DNA from: Luminiphilus sp. | GTDB taxonomy: Bacteria; Pseudomonadota; Gammaproteobacteria; Pseudomonadales; Halieaceae | Reading direction: 5' to 3' | NCBI GenBank assembly: GCA_016778085.1 | Contig: JADHQF010000005.1 | Coordinates: forward strand, 1 to 32,051 | DNA length: 32,051 nt | Shown here: in pieces, positions 1 to 8,124 of the stretch | How positions within the stretch are numbered: position 1 is the stretch's first letter | How the letters are laid out: each line of letters begins with the position of its first letter | Notes under the pieces: generated by a model | The model's input: only the letters and a program-made list of their open reading frames with translations | Database searches by the model: none | Told to the model about the DNA's origin: nothing | Program-made: the position numbers and the translations under genes

Positions 1-207
1 GCACTCCTGGCCAGCGATAGAGTGGACGAGGCGCAAGCAGTCTTCGAAGCAGATCTCGAGCAGTACCCCATGAATGGTTGGTCGATGTTTGGGCTCGCCG
101 AGGCGCTCAGGCGTCAGGGCGATGAGGCGGGAGCGGAGCAAATGATGACGCGCTTCGGGACTGTTTGGCAGTTTGCGGATGTCTCTTTGGCGACCTCGAT
201 ACTGTAG
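1..207 (+). CDS. C-terminal fragment of a tetratricopeptide-repeat protein (5' end outside window)
   Basis: The frame is open from base 1 and ends at TAG 205-207, so only the last 68 residues are visible. They contain a helix-turn-helix TPR-like unit: DLEQYPMNGWSMFGLAEALRRQG followed by DEAGAEQMMTRF. The 'YP.NGWS.FGL...L..QG' pattern is common at the C-terminus of TPR proteins in proteobacteria, where it serves as a protein-interaction scaffold. The ORF track starts it at GTG 22, but there is no ribosome binding site there and the reading frame continues upstream, so this is a truncated gene and not a 61-residue protein. Partner and function cannot be told from the fragment. Confidence 0.7.
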   Translation, partial: ALLASDRVDEAQAVFEADLEQYPMNGWSMFGLAEALRRQGDEAGAEQMMTRFGTVWQFADVSLATSIL

Positions 208-347
208 TCCGCGAACGACCAAACATCCAAGTGACTCTAGGAGGCCTGGTCAAAAAAGATCATGGGCCCACAGGGTCAGACATTAACTTTTGACGGTGAT
301 GTCGGTAAGCGTCAGAGCTCAAGTGATGACTGAGGTGAAAGTAAAGC

Positions 348-722
348 GTGATTAAAGTCGTAACGTTACTGACCAGAAAGCCGGGGATGTCTCGCGAGGC
401 GTTCATCGAGCACTACGAGACCCATCACCGAAAAATCGGAGAGAAGTATCTCAGCGGCTTTGCCGTGAAGTATCAGCGCCGCTACCTCACCGTTGCCGAT
501 GCGGCGAACCACGCCCCGAACGAGCTACCGTTCGATGTGCTGATGGAGATCTGGTTTCCAGACCAGCCCGCCATGGACGCGGCGATGGCGTTGATTGCAT
601 CGGAGTCGGCGCAAGAGGAGATCGTCGCCGACGAGGAGCGTCTGTTTGATCGTGATCTGATTCGCAGCTACACGGTCGAGGAGTATGAGTCCGAGATGCC
701 CGCCGCAGAGCCGGGCACTTAA
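348..722 (+). CDS. EthD-domain protein
   Basis: A 124-residue protein starting at GTG 348, with an AGGTGA ribosome binding site about 10 bases upstream. The N-terminus MIKVVTLLTRKPGMSREAFIEHY and the following THH match the EthD/ferredoxin-like dimeric alpha-beta barrel family ('K...L.rkpg.s.eeF..hw...H'). Family members have varied or unknown roles, and some sit in degradation operons. The length is typical of a single-domain member. Its 3' end converges on the acyl-CoA synthetase gene 39 bp away. No enzyme activity can be assigned from sequence; the domain call is fairly firm. Confidence 0.8.
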   Translation: MIKVVTLLTRKPGMSREAFIEHYETHHRKIGEKYLSGFAVKYQRRYLTVADAANHAPNELPFDVLMEIWFPDQPAMDAAMALIASESAQEEIVADEERLFDRDLIRSYTVEEYESEMPAAEPGT

Positions 723-761
723 CGGCGGGTCTGTTGTGATTCTCGGGGGCTGGAAGGATTC

Positions 762-2414
762 TTAGCCCGCCCAATGCATCAGGATACTGCCGGCTTCTGC
801 GCCTTCCCGGGCGAGCCGCTCGGCGTCGTCGCCAAACTGCTTCTCGATCTGTTCGCGCCGAATCTTCATGGTTGGCGTCAGGATCTCGTTTTCTATGGTC
901 CAAGGCGTCTCGCTGAAGATTACTGCACCGATGCGCGCGTGCTTCTCGATTTGGCCGTTGATGCTCTCCACCGTGGCCATTGCCGCCGCCTCGACTTCCT
1001 CTCGGGGTAGGGCCCGGGCGGGTTCATTCACAACGGTCACCATGACAGTTTTTGAGTAACCTCGACCCAGCAGGCACTGCTGTTCGGAGTGCGCGTTCTC
1101 GGCGAATAAGCCTTCGATGGGTGGCGGCGCGACAAACTTGCCCTGAATGGTCTTGAAGTAGTCTTTGACGCGGCCGGTAATAAAAATAAACCCGTCGTCG
1201 TCGATCTCTATTTTATCTCCCGTATGCAGCCAGCCGTCTTGCCATAGCTCTGCGGTCTTCTCGGGGCGATTGTAGTAGCCCGGCGTGCAGCCCTCGGCCT
1301 TGATCAGCATTTCGTCGTTGTCGCCAATCTTGACCTCGACTTCACCCACGGGTCGACCAATGGAGCCCACCCGTCGGTCCGCGGGATCCGTCGCAATGAG
1401 CCCCATGGCCTCGGTTTGCCCAAAGCCTTCACAAAGGTTGACCCCCACGGATTCCCACCAGTGAATAAGTGCGGGCGGCGTCGGTGCCGCGGCGGTCAAA
1501 AAGTAGTCGACCTCTTCGAAGCCCAGAGCACCCGCGACGAGCGCTTGCACGCCAGCCTGATCTGCCTCAAGCGCGGCTTTGAGTGCGTCAGCGCCACCAA
1601 ACTTGGCGGTGACCGATTGGCGAAGCTGTTCCCACACCCGCGGCGGGCCGAAAAAGATATGCGGTTTGCACTGGGGGAGATCTCTGGCGAGCGTCTCAAG
1701 GGATTCATTGAAAAAGATCTCGCCGCCGGAGTTCACTGAGGAGAACTCCACCACCTGACGCTCCGCGATGTGCGACAGAGGCAGGTAACTGAAAAAGCGG
1801 GGCTGGTCCTGTTGCGTGAACAATTCCTGGCAGCGTCGCATGGGCACAAGGTTGGTTGCATGGGTTTGAATCACCCCTTTGGGTAGGCCAGTGGTGCCAG
1901 AGGTGAAAACCAGCGAGACGATGTCGTCACCATGGGGTTGGTAGTCGGGCGCATCAGCCGGTGCGGCTGAGATAAGCTCGGCCCAGGTCTTGTGCGGCAG
2001 CTCGCACTCCACACCGGGTAGCGTCACAAGCAGGCAGTCCGCGGGCAACACCGTCTTCACACCCTCCCAGTTTTCGGTTTGACCAAGAAAGAGCACTTTC
2101 GCTTCGGTAAACTCGAGAATGTACTCGGCCGTGGCGGTCGCGTGGGTGGTGAACAGCGGCACCGTCACGTTGCCGGAATGAATCACCGCCATGTCGGCCA
2201 TGATCCAGTGCGCACGGTTTCTGGAGAGCAGCGCCATCCGTTGGCCTTCGCCAAATTCTGCCTCGAGCCAGGCGGCCGCGCGATCTATCTCTGCGACTGT
2301 CTCCCCCCACCGGTACTCGTCTGCTCCGGTTTCGTGAAGGTCTCGCATCCAGATTTTTTCGGGCTGTGTGCTCGCCCAGTGGCGTGCCTGTTCAGTGAGA
2401 GTGCTGCATTCCAT
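762..2414 (-). CDS. AMP-dependent long-chain acyl-CoA synthetase-like ligase
   Basis: A 550-residue adenylate-forming enzyme that probably activates a fatty or other carboxylic acid to its acyl-CoA through an acyl-AMP. Motifs are complete: the P-loop TSGTTGLPKG (171-180), GFGQTEAMG (330-338), HTGD (397-400), the hinge region GRVKDYFKTIQGKFVAP (414-430) and a C-terminal PTMKIRR carrying the likely catalytic lysine. The long region after the hinge resembles long-chain (FadD15/FACL-like) members more than acetyl-CoA synthetase. The ORF track begins 78 codons earlier, but ATG 2414 has an AGGTAA ribosome binding site and the upstream residues look non-coding. It is divergent from the MAPEG gene. 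Chain-length preference is not visible. Confidence 0.9.
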   Translation of the reverse strand: MECSTLTEQARHWASTQPEKIWMRDLHETGADEYRWGETVAEIDRAAAWLEAEFGEGQRMALLSRNRAHWIMADMAVIHSGNVTVPLFTTHATATAEYILEFTEAKVLFLGQTENWEGVKTVLPADCLLVTLPGVECELPHKTWAELISAAPADAPDYQPHGDDIVSLVFTSGTTGLPKGVIQTHATNLVPMRRCQELFTQQDQPRFFSYLPLSHIAERQVVEFSSVNSGGEIFFNESLETLARDLPQCKPHIFFGPPRVWEQLRQSVTAKFGGADALKAALEADQAGVQALVAGALGFEEVDYFLTAAAPTPPALIHWWESVGVNLCEGFGQTEAMGLIATDPADRRVGSIGRPVGEVEVKIGDNDEMLIKAEGCTPGYYNRPEKTAELWQDGWLHTGDKIEIDDDGFIFITGRVKDYFKTIQGKFVAPPPIEGLFAENAHSEQQCLLGRGYSKTVMVTVVNEPARALPREEVEAAAMATVESINGQIEKHARIGAVIFSETPWTIENEILTPTMKIRREQIEKQFGDDAERLAREGAEAGSILMHWAG

Positions 2415-2646
2415 GTTCTGGTTACCTATTGGCGGTCCTGGTACCGCAGTTGAGCAATGTTTGTCGCTTGGGTTGACCAAACTCTTTGCGCTTAAAATTA
2501 GGATAAAGGCGCTAAAAAAGATAGTGCCGCGCTGGCGACTGAGCGGGAGGGCGCCTCTAGGTAATATCAGACAACCGCATGCACAACCCCGTGTATAGTC
2601 ACGGTCGGCAGGGTACTTCACTTCACAAAAGTAAAGAGAGGGCAGC
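2415..2646. promoter_or_regulatory. Divergent intergenic promoter region (acyl-CoA synthetase / MAPEG)
   Basis: A 232-bp spacer between two divergent starts, so it should hold promoters for both. On the plus strand there is a plausible -10 TATAGT at about 2595-2600 with no good -35. On the minus side the stretch is AT-rich around 2494-2525. A loose pair of half-sites, TGTTTG (2458-2463) and CCAAAC (2477-2482), could be an operator, but it is too weak to name a regulator. Confidence 0.35.
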
Positions 2647-3039
2647 ATGACAGCACTGTTAGAGCTTACGGTTTACTTCACCGTCTGGACACTAATCACC
2701 GTCGTAGTCGGCGCGGCGATTCGCAATCAGGAGTGGACTAAAGAGGGTCGCGACATCGGCCTCGGTAACCGCGACAATCTGAAAGAGGCGACCCCCATGG
2801 GCGGGCGTGCAGAGAGAGCGGCGAAGAACTCTATCGAGGCGGCGGTGTTCTTCGTGCCGCTCGCATTGGTCGCTAACGCAGCCGGGATGGATGCCGAGGT
2901 CATGCAGGGTGCGCAGATCGCCTTCTGGGCTCGGATCGCCTACGTGCCGATCTACATTGCGGGCATCAAGTACCTCAGAAGCCTAGTGTGGATCGGCGGG
3001 GTAGTGGGTTATGGGATGATGGTTGCGGCGATGCTCTAG
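2647..3039 (+). CDS. MAPEG-family integral membrane protein
   Basis: A 130-residue protein with about four hydrophobic segments (near 5-24, 63-82, 90-106 and 110-129). Between the first two lies GGRAERAAKNSIEAAVFFVPLALVA, which fits the MAPEG signature (R-A-x-x-A-x-x-N-x-x-E, then a membrane helix). MAPEG proteins include membrane glutathione transferases, but bacterial members are mostly uncharacterised. The ATG lies after a purine-rich AGAGAGGGC. The gene ends 17 bp before a strong bidirectional terminator. A role in detoxification is a family-based guess. Confidence 0.85.
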   Translation: MTALLELTVYFTVWTLITVVVGAAIRNQEWTKEGRDIGLGNRDNLKEATPMGGRAERAAKNSIEAAVFFVPLALVANAAGMDAEVMQGAQIAFWARIAYVPIYIAGIKYLRSLVWIGGVVGYGMMVAAML

Positions 3040-3056
3040 CGCTTCGTCTGTGACAC

Positions 3057-3085
3057 AAAAAAGCCGCCCTATTGGGCGGCTTTTT
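3057..3085. terminator. Bidirectional intrinsic terminator
   Basis: A perfect stem GCCGCCC/GGGCGGC with loop TATT is flanked by A6 on the left and T5 on the right, extending pairing to AAGCCGCCC/GGGCGGCTT. It can end transcription of the MAPEG gene on the plus strand and of tRNA-Ser (and rne readthrough) on the minus strand. Confidence 0.92.
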
Positions 3086-3091
3086 CATTTA

Positions 3092-3179
3092 TGGCGGTGG
3101 GCCAGGGATTCGAACCCCGGGAACCTCTCGGTTCAACGGTTTTCAAGACCGCCGCTTTCGACCACTCAGCCAGCCCACC
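3092..3179 (-). tRNA. tRNA-Ser(UGA)
   Basis: An 88-nt gene on the minus strand. The acceptor stem GGTGGGC pairs with GCCCACC, followed by G and an encoded CCA. The T-arm is GGTTCGAATCC, there is a class II variable arm (AACCGAGAGGTT region), and the D-arm has GGCTGAGTGGTCGAAAG. The anticodon loop CTTGAAA gives anticodon UGA (plus-strand 3143-3145), decoding UCA and related serine codons. It lies 82 bp downstream of the rne stop in the same orientation and 6 bp from the terminator. Confidence 0.97.
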
Positions 3180-3261
3180 TAAACTGTTTGCCGGGAAGGC
3201 TCCCGGCGAAAAGCGCGCATTATATCGCCGCGCTCTCTGCGATCAAGTTTCTTGGTGCCGA

Positions 3262-6021
3262 TCAGGCCGCTCTGGGTCCTCGCGGATCGTTGCTGGCTCG
3301 TGACACTTCCTGGTGCACGACCGTCACCGGCGGCGCCTCCGGGGTGGCAAAAAGCTCACCCAGCTCGGTGCTGACAGGGGTGTCCGTGACAGGCTTTGGC
3401 GCAATGCGCGGATCGTTTACGGCACGTCCCGCGCCAGTTGCGCCCGCTGTCGAGTCACTATGTTGTTCAGGCGCTTCCTCAACGGGCGTTTGTGCCGTTG
3501 CGATGACCGCTGTCGGCTCTTCCATAACAGCAGGCTCAGAAACCGTCGGCTCAGCTTGCTCCTGCGCAGGGGCCTCGACCGTTTCCGCTGCCGGAGCGTC
3601 TTCTGCGACCGCTTCGTTCACTGCTTCTATAGGTTCAGAGGCCTCGGTCTCTGGCTCTGCAAAAGCGGCGCTAAGTGCTTCCGAGGAGGCCACCTCAACC
3701 GCAGGCGCCGCTTGCTCCGCAGACGCCGGGGCTTCTTCTGCGCTGGCTATTGCAGGGGCGCTTTCCGTTACCTCGGTTGCGGCGGCTTCTGACTCAACGG
3801 TCTGACGCTGACGTCGGCGCCGTCCCTCGTTGCGCCTGTCAGCAGGCCGTCGTCGATGCGACTCACCGCTAGGCTCTGCAGCCGCTTCGGCCGCTGCATT
3901 GTCTGTGTTGCTCTCGGTTGCGTTCTCCGTCGCTTCATTGGCCGGCCGATCGTTGTGGCGTTGGCCGCCGCGACGCCCGCGTCGGCGCCGTGAGCGCTTG
4001 GGTTGCTCTCCGTTTTGCTCGCCACCGGTGTTGTCTGTGTCGACCTGGGCGGCCTGCTGCTGTGTGTTCGTCGCCTCGTCACCCTCGGGCTTGCGGTTTC
4101 TACCATTGCGTCGATCGTCGCGGTCGTTTCTGCCGCCGCGGTTGCGCTGACGGTTGTTGTCGCCGTCCTTGCGGTCGTCGCGCTGTCGGTCACCGGATCG
4201 GTTACGGGACCGATTTCGGTTTTGCGCACCCTTGCCGCCGCGATTTCCCTGGCGCTGTTTCGATTTAGGCTGTGAGTCACCGCCAAACAGCATTGCCCAG
4301 AGCCGCGCGAGCAGTCCGGGTTGTGCCGGTGTTTGGTTTCGTTGCTGCTGACCGCCGCGGGATTGGCGTAAGCTCTTTTCGGCAGGCTTTTCTTTGGAGC
4401 TGACCTCGGGCGCAGGCGCATCGGGCGTCACGCCTCTGACCAGTGCCTCGGGCGCCGATACCGCAGGTTCGTTGGCGGCATCCACGGCTGGCTCGGTGGG
4501 CGAGGGGAGTTCGATGTCAATGCTGAGTTTTCTTGACTCGTCGACCTCGTCGTCTCGCAAGCGCCGCACTTCAAAATGAGGGGTATCAAGGTAGGGGCTT
4601 GCGACCACGACAATGCGCACGCCGCTTCGGGATTGGATGTCGTTGATCTCACCACGCTTTTCATTCAGCAAAAACGCCGACACATCTACGGGAACAATCG
4701 CTTGCACCTCGCCGGTGCGCTCTTTAACCGCTTCTTCCTGAATCAGGCGCAGAATCGCCAGCGCCAGCGACTTGGTGGTGCGGATCGTGCCCTGACCGGT
4801 GCAACGCGGGCACACAATGCCACTGGTCTCGCCCAGAGAGGGGCGAAGACGTTGCCGGGACATCTCCAGCAGGCCAAAGCGAGAAATACGGCCCACCTGT
4901 ATGCGGGCCCGATCCACCTCAAGCGCCTCGCGGATGCGGTTCTCCACCGCGCGTTGGTTGCGGTTTGAGGACATATCGATGAAATCAATCACAACCAGCC
5001 CGCCCAGATCTCGGAGCCTCAGTTGACGCGCGATTTCTTCCGCCGCCTCGAGGTTGGTCTGGAGTGCGGTCTGCTCAATGTCACCGCCTTTGGTGGCTCG
5101 AGCCGAGTTGATGTCGATCGAGATCAGTGCCTCGGTAGGGTCCAGCACGATAGAGCCGCCCGAGGGGAGTCGCACTTCGCGCTGGAAGGCGGTCTCAATC
5201 TGGCCTTCGATCTGAAAGCGGTTAAACAGGGCGAGGTCGTCCTCGTACTGCTTGAGTCGGTTCTTATATTTCGGCATGACCATGCCGACAAACTCTGCCG
5301 CGCGCTGGTAGGCGGTAGGGTCATCGATCAGTACCTGATCGATGTCGTCGCGGAGGTAGTCGCGCACTGCGCGAATAATGACGTCGCTCTCCTGATAAAT
5401 CAGAACGGGTGCCTTACTTTCCTTGTTCGCCTCGGCGATAGATTCCCAGAGTTGTAGCAAGTAGTTCAGGTCCCACTGAAGCTCCTCGGTACTGCGTCCG
5501 ACGCCCGCGGTGCGAATGATCACACCCATGCCATCGGGCAGGTTGAGCTGCGAGAGGGAGTCCTTGAGGTCGCTGCGGTCTTCCCCTTCGATGCGGCGCG
5601 AGATACCGCCGGCCTTGGGGTTATTCGGCATCAGCACCATGTAGCGCCCGGCAAGGCTGATATAGGTAGTGAGAGCGGCGCCTTTGGTGCCACGCTCTTC
5701 CTTATCTACCTGCACGATCACTTCTGTGCCTTCTTTCAGCACATCCTTGATGCGCACCTTGCCCTCGCCTTCAGGGGCCCGGCTGCGGTAGTACTCGGGA
5801 GAGATCTCTTTAAGGGGCAGAAAACCGTGGCGGTCCGCACCAAAGTCGACGAACGCTGCCTCGAGGCTGGGTTCGACCCGAGTGACTTTCGCTTTGTAAA
5901 CGTTTGCTTTGGTTTGAATGCGTTGGCGGTTTTCGATATCCAGGTCGTAAAGCCGTTGGCCATCGACCATGGCAACCCGGACCTCTTCAGGCTGGGTTGC
6001 GTTAATCAGCATCTTTTTCAT
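3262..6021 (-). CDS. rne: Ribonuclease E
   Basis: An endoribonuclease that starts mRNA decay and processes rRNA and tRNA precursors as the degradosome core. Starting at ATG 6021 ([10 protein letters not shown]) gives 919 residues and places the catalytic Asp pair at 303 and 346 and the Zn-link CPRC at 404-407, the same numbers as in E. coli. The upstream TTG start in the ORF track is therefore rejected. An S1 domain follows the N-terminus. The C-terminal half is a disordered scaffold. It has an amphipathic membrane-anchoring helix [13 protein letters not shown] (569-581), an Arg/Asn/Asp-rich RNA-binding stretch (about 592-645), a second Arg-rich block [14 protein letters not shown], a Glu/Ala-rich linker and two NDPR motifs (869-872 and 911-914). 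The long leader upstream suggests autoregulation. Confidence 0.98.
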   Translation of the reverse strand: MKKMLINATQPEEVRVAMVDGQRLYDLDIENRQRIQTKANVYKAKVTRVEPSLEAAFVDFGADRHGFLPLKEISPEYYRSRAPEGEGKVRIKDVLKEGTEVIVQVDKEERGTKGAALTTYISLAGRYMVLMPNNPKAGGISRRIEGEDRSDLKDSLSQLNLPDGMGVIIRTAGVGRSTEELQWDLNYLLQLWESIAEANKESKAPVLIYQESDVIIRAVRDYLRDDIDQVLIDDPTAYQRAAEFVGMVMPKYKNRLKQYEDDLALFNRFQIEGQIETAFQREVRLPSGGSIVLDPTEALISIDINSARATKGGDIEQTALQTNLEAAEEIARQLRLRDLGGLVVIDFIDMSSNRNQRAVENRIREALEVDRARIQVGRISRFGLLEMSRQRLRPSLGETSGIVCPRCTGQGTIRTTKSLALAILRLIQEEAVKERTGEVQAIVPVDVSAFLLNEKRGEINDIQSRSGVRIVVVASPYLDTPHFEVRRLRDDEVDESRKLSIDIELPSPTEPAVDAANEPAVSAPEALVRGVTPDAPAPEVSSKEKPAEKSLRQSRGGQQQRNQTPAQPGLLARLWAMLFGGDSQPKSKQRQGNRGGKGAQNRNRSRNRSGDRQRDDRKDGDNNRQRNRGGRNDRDDRRNGRNRKPEGDEATNTQQQAAQVDTDNTGGEQNGEQPKRSRRRRGRRGGQRHNDRPANEATENATESNTDNAAAEAAAEPSGESHRRRPADRRNEGRRRRQRQTVESEAAATEVTESAPAIASAEEAPASAEQAAPAVEVASSEALSAAFAEPETEASEPIEAVNEAVAEDAPAAETVEAPAQEQAEPTVSEPAVMEEPTAVIATAQTPVEEAPEQHSDSTAGATGAGRAVNDPRIAPKPVTDTPVSTELGELFATPEAPPVTVVHQEVSRASNDPRGPRAA

Positions 6022-6488
6022 GACAATATCCAGTTGGCGACGCAACTGGGCGGTGCGGAGGGGGTTTTTGCCTCCTGTACTTGCGATCTCGCCACCAGTG
6101 GAGAGATATCATGCCGGGGCGCTTTAGGGCGTTCCGGTGTGCTGGTTACACTGCCTGCCACGCGTTTGTGGCGGCCTGACTCGCAATCTGCACCGCGCCA
6201 TCTTGTGTCGCGGGTTTCTCTTTGTCTGCCGCGTGGCGCTCGAACAGCCATTGGGGCTGGAGGGCTTGGCGCGGTAGACTCGCAATTCTCTTGTCGGTAT
6301 GGCCGCAACAGAAAGAGCTGGGCTTGTCGCACTGATAAAAAAGGTGCGGGAGAGGCTTGGGGGCGGGCCTGCCGCTATAACGGTTTTAAGGGCGTCGCCG
6401 CCGGAGCACATCTCCTCCGACGCGCGCACGGTAGCACCATGAGGGTGTGGTTTCAATCAATAGATGATGTGCAGAAATCAGGTTTTTT
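6022..6488. promoter_or_regulatory. Divergent rne/rluC intergenic region with rne leader hairpins
   Basis: A 467-bp non-coding region separating divergent rne and rluC, as in E. coli, where the rne mRNA carries a long 5' leader used for feedback control by RNase E itself. Read on the minus strand, two hairpins lie next to the rne start. One is CCAGTTG-loop-CAACTGG (plus coordinates 6030-6049), a perfect 7-bp stem ending 8 bases before ATG. The other is GGAGG-CAAAAACCC-CCTCC (6057-6075). A possible minus-strand -10 TTATAG lies near 6375-6380. The ORFs called here on either strand look non-coding. The leader function is inferred from the family. Confidence 0.6.
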
Positions 6489-7436
6489 ATGAGTCATGAC
6501 GCCAATTTGAAGGTCCGATTGTTGGATGTTGCCGCTGAAGAGGCGGGGCAGCGTCTGGACAACTATCTACTGCGCCATGCATCGGGTGTTCCCAAGACCC
6601 GCGTCTACCGGGCCATTCGAAAGGGAGAGGTTAGAGTTAATAAAGGCCGGTCTAAGCCCGAGTATCGCGTGCAGGCGGGCGACACAGTGCGAATTCCACC
6701 ACTCAAAATGGCCGAATCGGCACCCACTGGCCGCCCGTCTGACGCTTGGGGCCGTCGGATTCGTGCCGCGATTGTCCTCGATAATGCCGATCTACTGGTG
6801 ATCAACAAGCCTACGGGACTCGCGGTTCACGGGGGCAGTGGTGTGCGGCTGGGGCTCATTGAGTCGCTGCGCAGCCTGTTTCCAGAGGCCCGCTATCTGG
6901 AGTTAGTGCACCGGCTGGACCGGGACACATCCGGGCTTGTACTTGTGGCCAAAAATGCACGCACGCTCAGGACATTACACGAGCAACTTAGGAAAGACTC
7001 TGTAGATAAACAGTACTTGGCCTTGGTAGCGGGTAAATGGCCAGCGTATCAAAAAAGCGTTTCAGCGCCGCTCGCCAAGCGGCATACACCCACAGGGGAG
7101 CGCATCGTTAAGGTGGCCGCAGAGGGCAAAGCCGCTAAAACCGAGATGCAGGTAGTAGAGCGGTTTGCCGGCGCTACCCTGATCCAGGTCAAGCCCATTT
7201 CAGGGCGTACCCATCAGATCCGTGTCCACACGCAACATATTGGCCACCCCATTTTGGGCGACACCAAGTACCAAAACGACCAGTCCCAGGCGGTCAGTGG
7301 GACTGCGGGCCTCAAGCGTTTGTTCTTGCATGCTAAAGCCATCTCATTTGAGCTGGGCGGCGAGCGCTATGAGTTGGAATGCCCGCTCGATGCTGAGCTA
7401 GAGGCCGTGTTGAGCCGGTTGCGCGGCCAGGGGTAA
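6489..7436 (+). CDS. rluC: 23S rRNA pseudouridine synthase RluC (955/2504/2580)
   Basis: Converts specific uridines of 23S rRNA to pseudouridine. It has 315 residues, close to E. coli RluC. An N-terminal S4 RNA-binding domain (about 18-75; RLDNYLLRH, VYRAIRKGEVRVNKGR) is followed by an RluA-type catalytic domain with HRLDRDTSG (141-149), the catalytic Asp being D144. C-terminal motifs GRTHQIRVH and HPILGD are present. The start ATG 6489 follows AGG at a short distance. It is divergent from rne, the classic arrangement. Its last 39 bases overlap the 3' end of convergent maf. Confidence 0.95.
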   Translation: MSHDANLKVRLLDVAAEEAGQRLDNYLLRHASGVPKTRVYRAIRKGEVRVNKGRSKPEYRVQAGDTVRIPPLKMAESAPTGRPSDAWGRRIRAAIVLDNADLLVINKPTGLAVHGGSGVRLGLIESLRSLFPEARYLELVHRLDRDTSGLVLVAKNARTLRTLHEQLRKDSVDKQYLALVAGKWPAYQKSVSAPLAKRHTPTGERIVKVAAEGKAAKTEMQVVERFAGATLIQVKPISGRTHQIRVHTQHIGHPILGDTKYQNDQSQAVSGTAGLKRLFLHAKAISFELGGERYELECPLDAELEAVLSRLRGQG

Positions 7437-8006
7437 CGATATTCCTGCCTCGCGGAGAAGTTCACCTAGCGCGATTAGCGGTAACCCCTCTAGCGCCGTG
7501 GGATCGTCGGTCCGTATGGCCTCAAATAGGGTGATACCAAGCGATTCCCACTTAAAGCTGCCAGCGCAATCCAGGGGTTGGTCAAGCGCCACGTAGCGGG
7601 TGATTTCATCGGCACTGAGTGCCCGCATCTTGACCTCGCAGGGGACCACTCGCTGTGTTGGGGCCTGGTCGGGTTTCGCCCATACCGAGACGGCGGTCCA
7701 AAAATGAACGGTCTGGCCGCTCGAGGCGGCGAGTTGTCGCTCAGCGGCTTCCGCGGTACCGGGTTTGTGCAGTATCTGGGCACCTAAACAGGCGACCTGA
7801 TCCGAGCCAATGACAATCGCATTACCCTGCAATGTTTGTGCAGCTGCAGACGCTTTCTCTGTCGACAGGCGGGAGGCGCGCTCAGGCGGCGATTCTCCCT
7901 CCCACATGGATTCCTCGATCGCCGGGTCCATGCAAGTAAAGGGTAGACATAGCCTCTCGAGCAGCCTGCGGCGATAGGGCGAGGTCGAGGCAAGGATCAG
8001 ATTCAT
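7398..8006 (-). CDS. yceF: Maf-family nucleotide pyrophosphatase (YceF-like, 7-methyl-GTP type)
   Basis: A house-cleaning pyrophosphatase expected to hydrolyse modified nucleotides. YceF homologues prefer 7-methyl-GTP. It has 202 residues from ATG 8006, which has an AGGTG ribosome binding site; the GTG three codons earlier is less likely. Motifs are the N-terminal LILASTSPYRRRLLE (substrate loop), GSDQV with catalytic D69, HKPGT, and CAGSFKWESLGITLFE, which matches the YceF branch rather than YhdE. The family is conserved beside yceD in E. coli and Pseudomonas. The gene is transcribed away from yceD and overlaps the rluC 3' end. The symbol follows the E. coli orthologue. Confidence 0.9.
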   Translation of the reverse strand: MNLILASTSPYRRRLLERLCLPFTCMDPAIEESMWEGESPPERASRLSTEKASAAAQTLQGNAIVIGSDQVACLGAQILHKPGTAEAAERQLAASSGQTVHFWTAVSVWAKPDQAPTQRVVPCEVKMRALSADEITRYVALDQPLDCAGSFKWESLGITLFEAIRTDDPTALEGLPLIALGELLREAGISLPLAAQPAQHGL

Positions 8007-8087
8007 GCGAGGCACCTCAAAGTGGGCGACAAATATGGTGAAAAGTCACTCTTTGACAACCGGCTGACTGCAAGGACCCAGATCACT

Positions 8088-8116
8088 TTGACAGCCTATA
8101 CCGCCGTCCGTATGAT
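8088..8116 (+). promoter_or_regulatory. Strong sigma-70 promoter for yceD-rpmF-fab cluster
   Basis: A consensus -35 TTGACA (8088-8093), an exact 17-bp spacer and -10 TATGAT (8111-8116). The yceD ATG begins at 8125, so the expected start of transcription (about 8121-8125) lies within 0-4 bases of the start codon. A second TTGACA at 8053-8058 has no matching -10. Confidence 0.85.
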
Positions 8117-8124
8117 CCGCGGCC

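Noticed and set aside
2415-2648. 78-residue N-terminal extension of the acyl-CoA synthetase
   Set aside because: No family similarity, no RBS, and it would overlap the MAPEG start; ATG 2414 has a good RBS.
3023-4579. Several plus-strand ORFs (3023..3805, 3313..3792, 3830..4150, 3918..4268, 4394..4579) across the rne 3' half
   Set aside because: They are antisense shadows of the low-complexity Arg/Ala/Glu-rich RNase E scaffold, with compositionally biased translations and no ribosome binding sites.
5827-6492. 221-aa plus-strand ORF running through the rne start and leader
   Set aside because: It is antisense to conserved RNase E codons and its remainder lies in the non-coding leader; no motif and no RBS.
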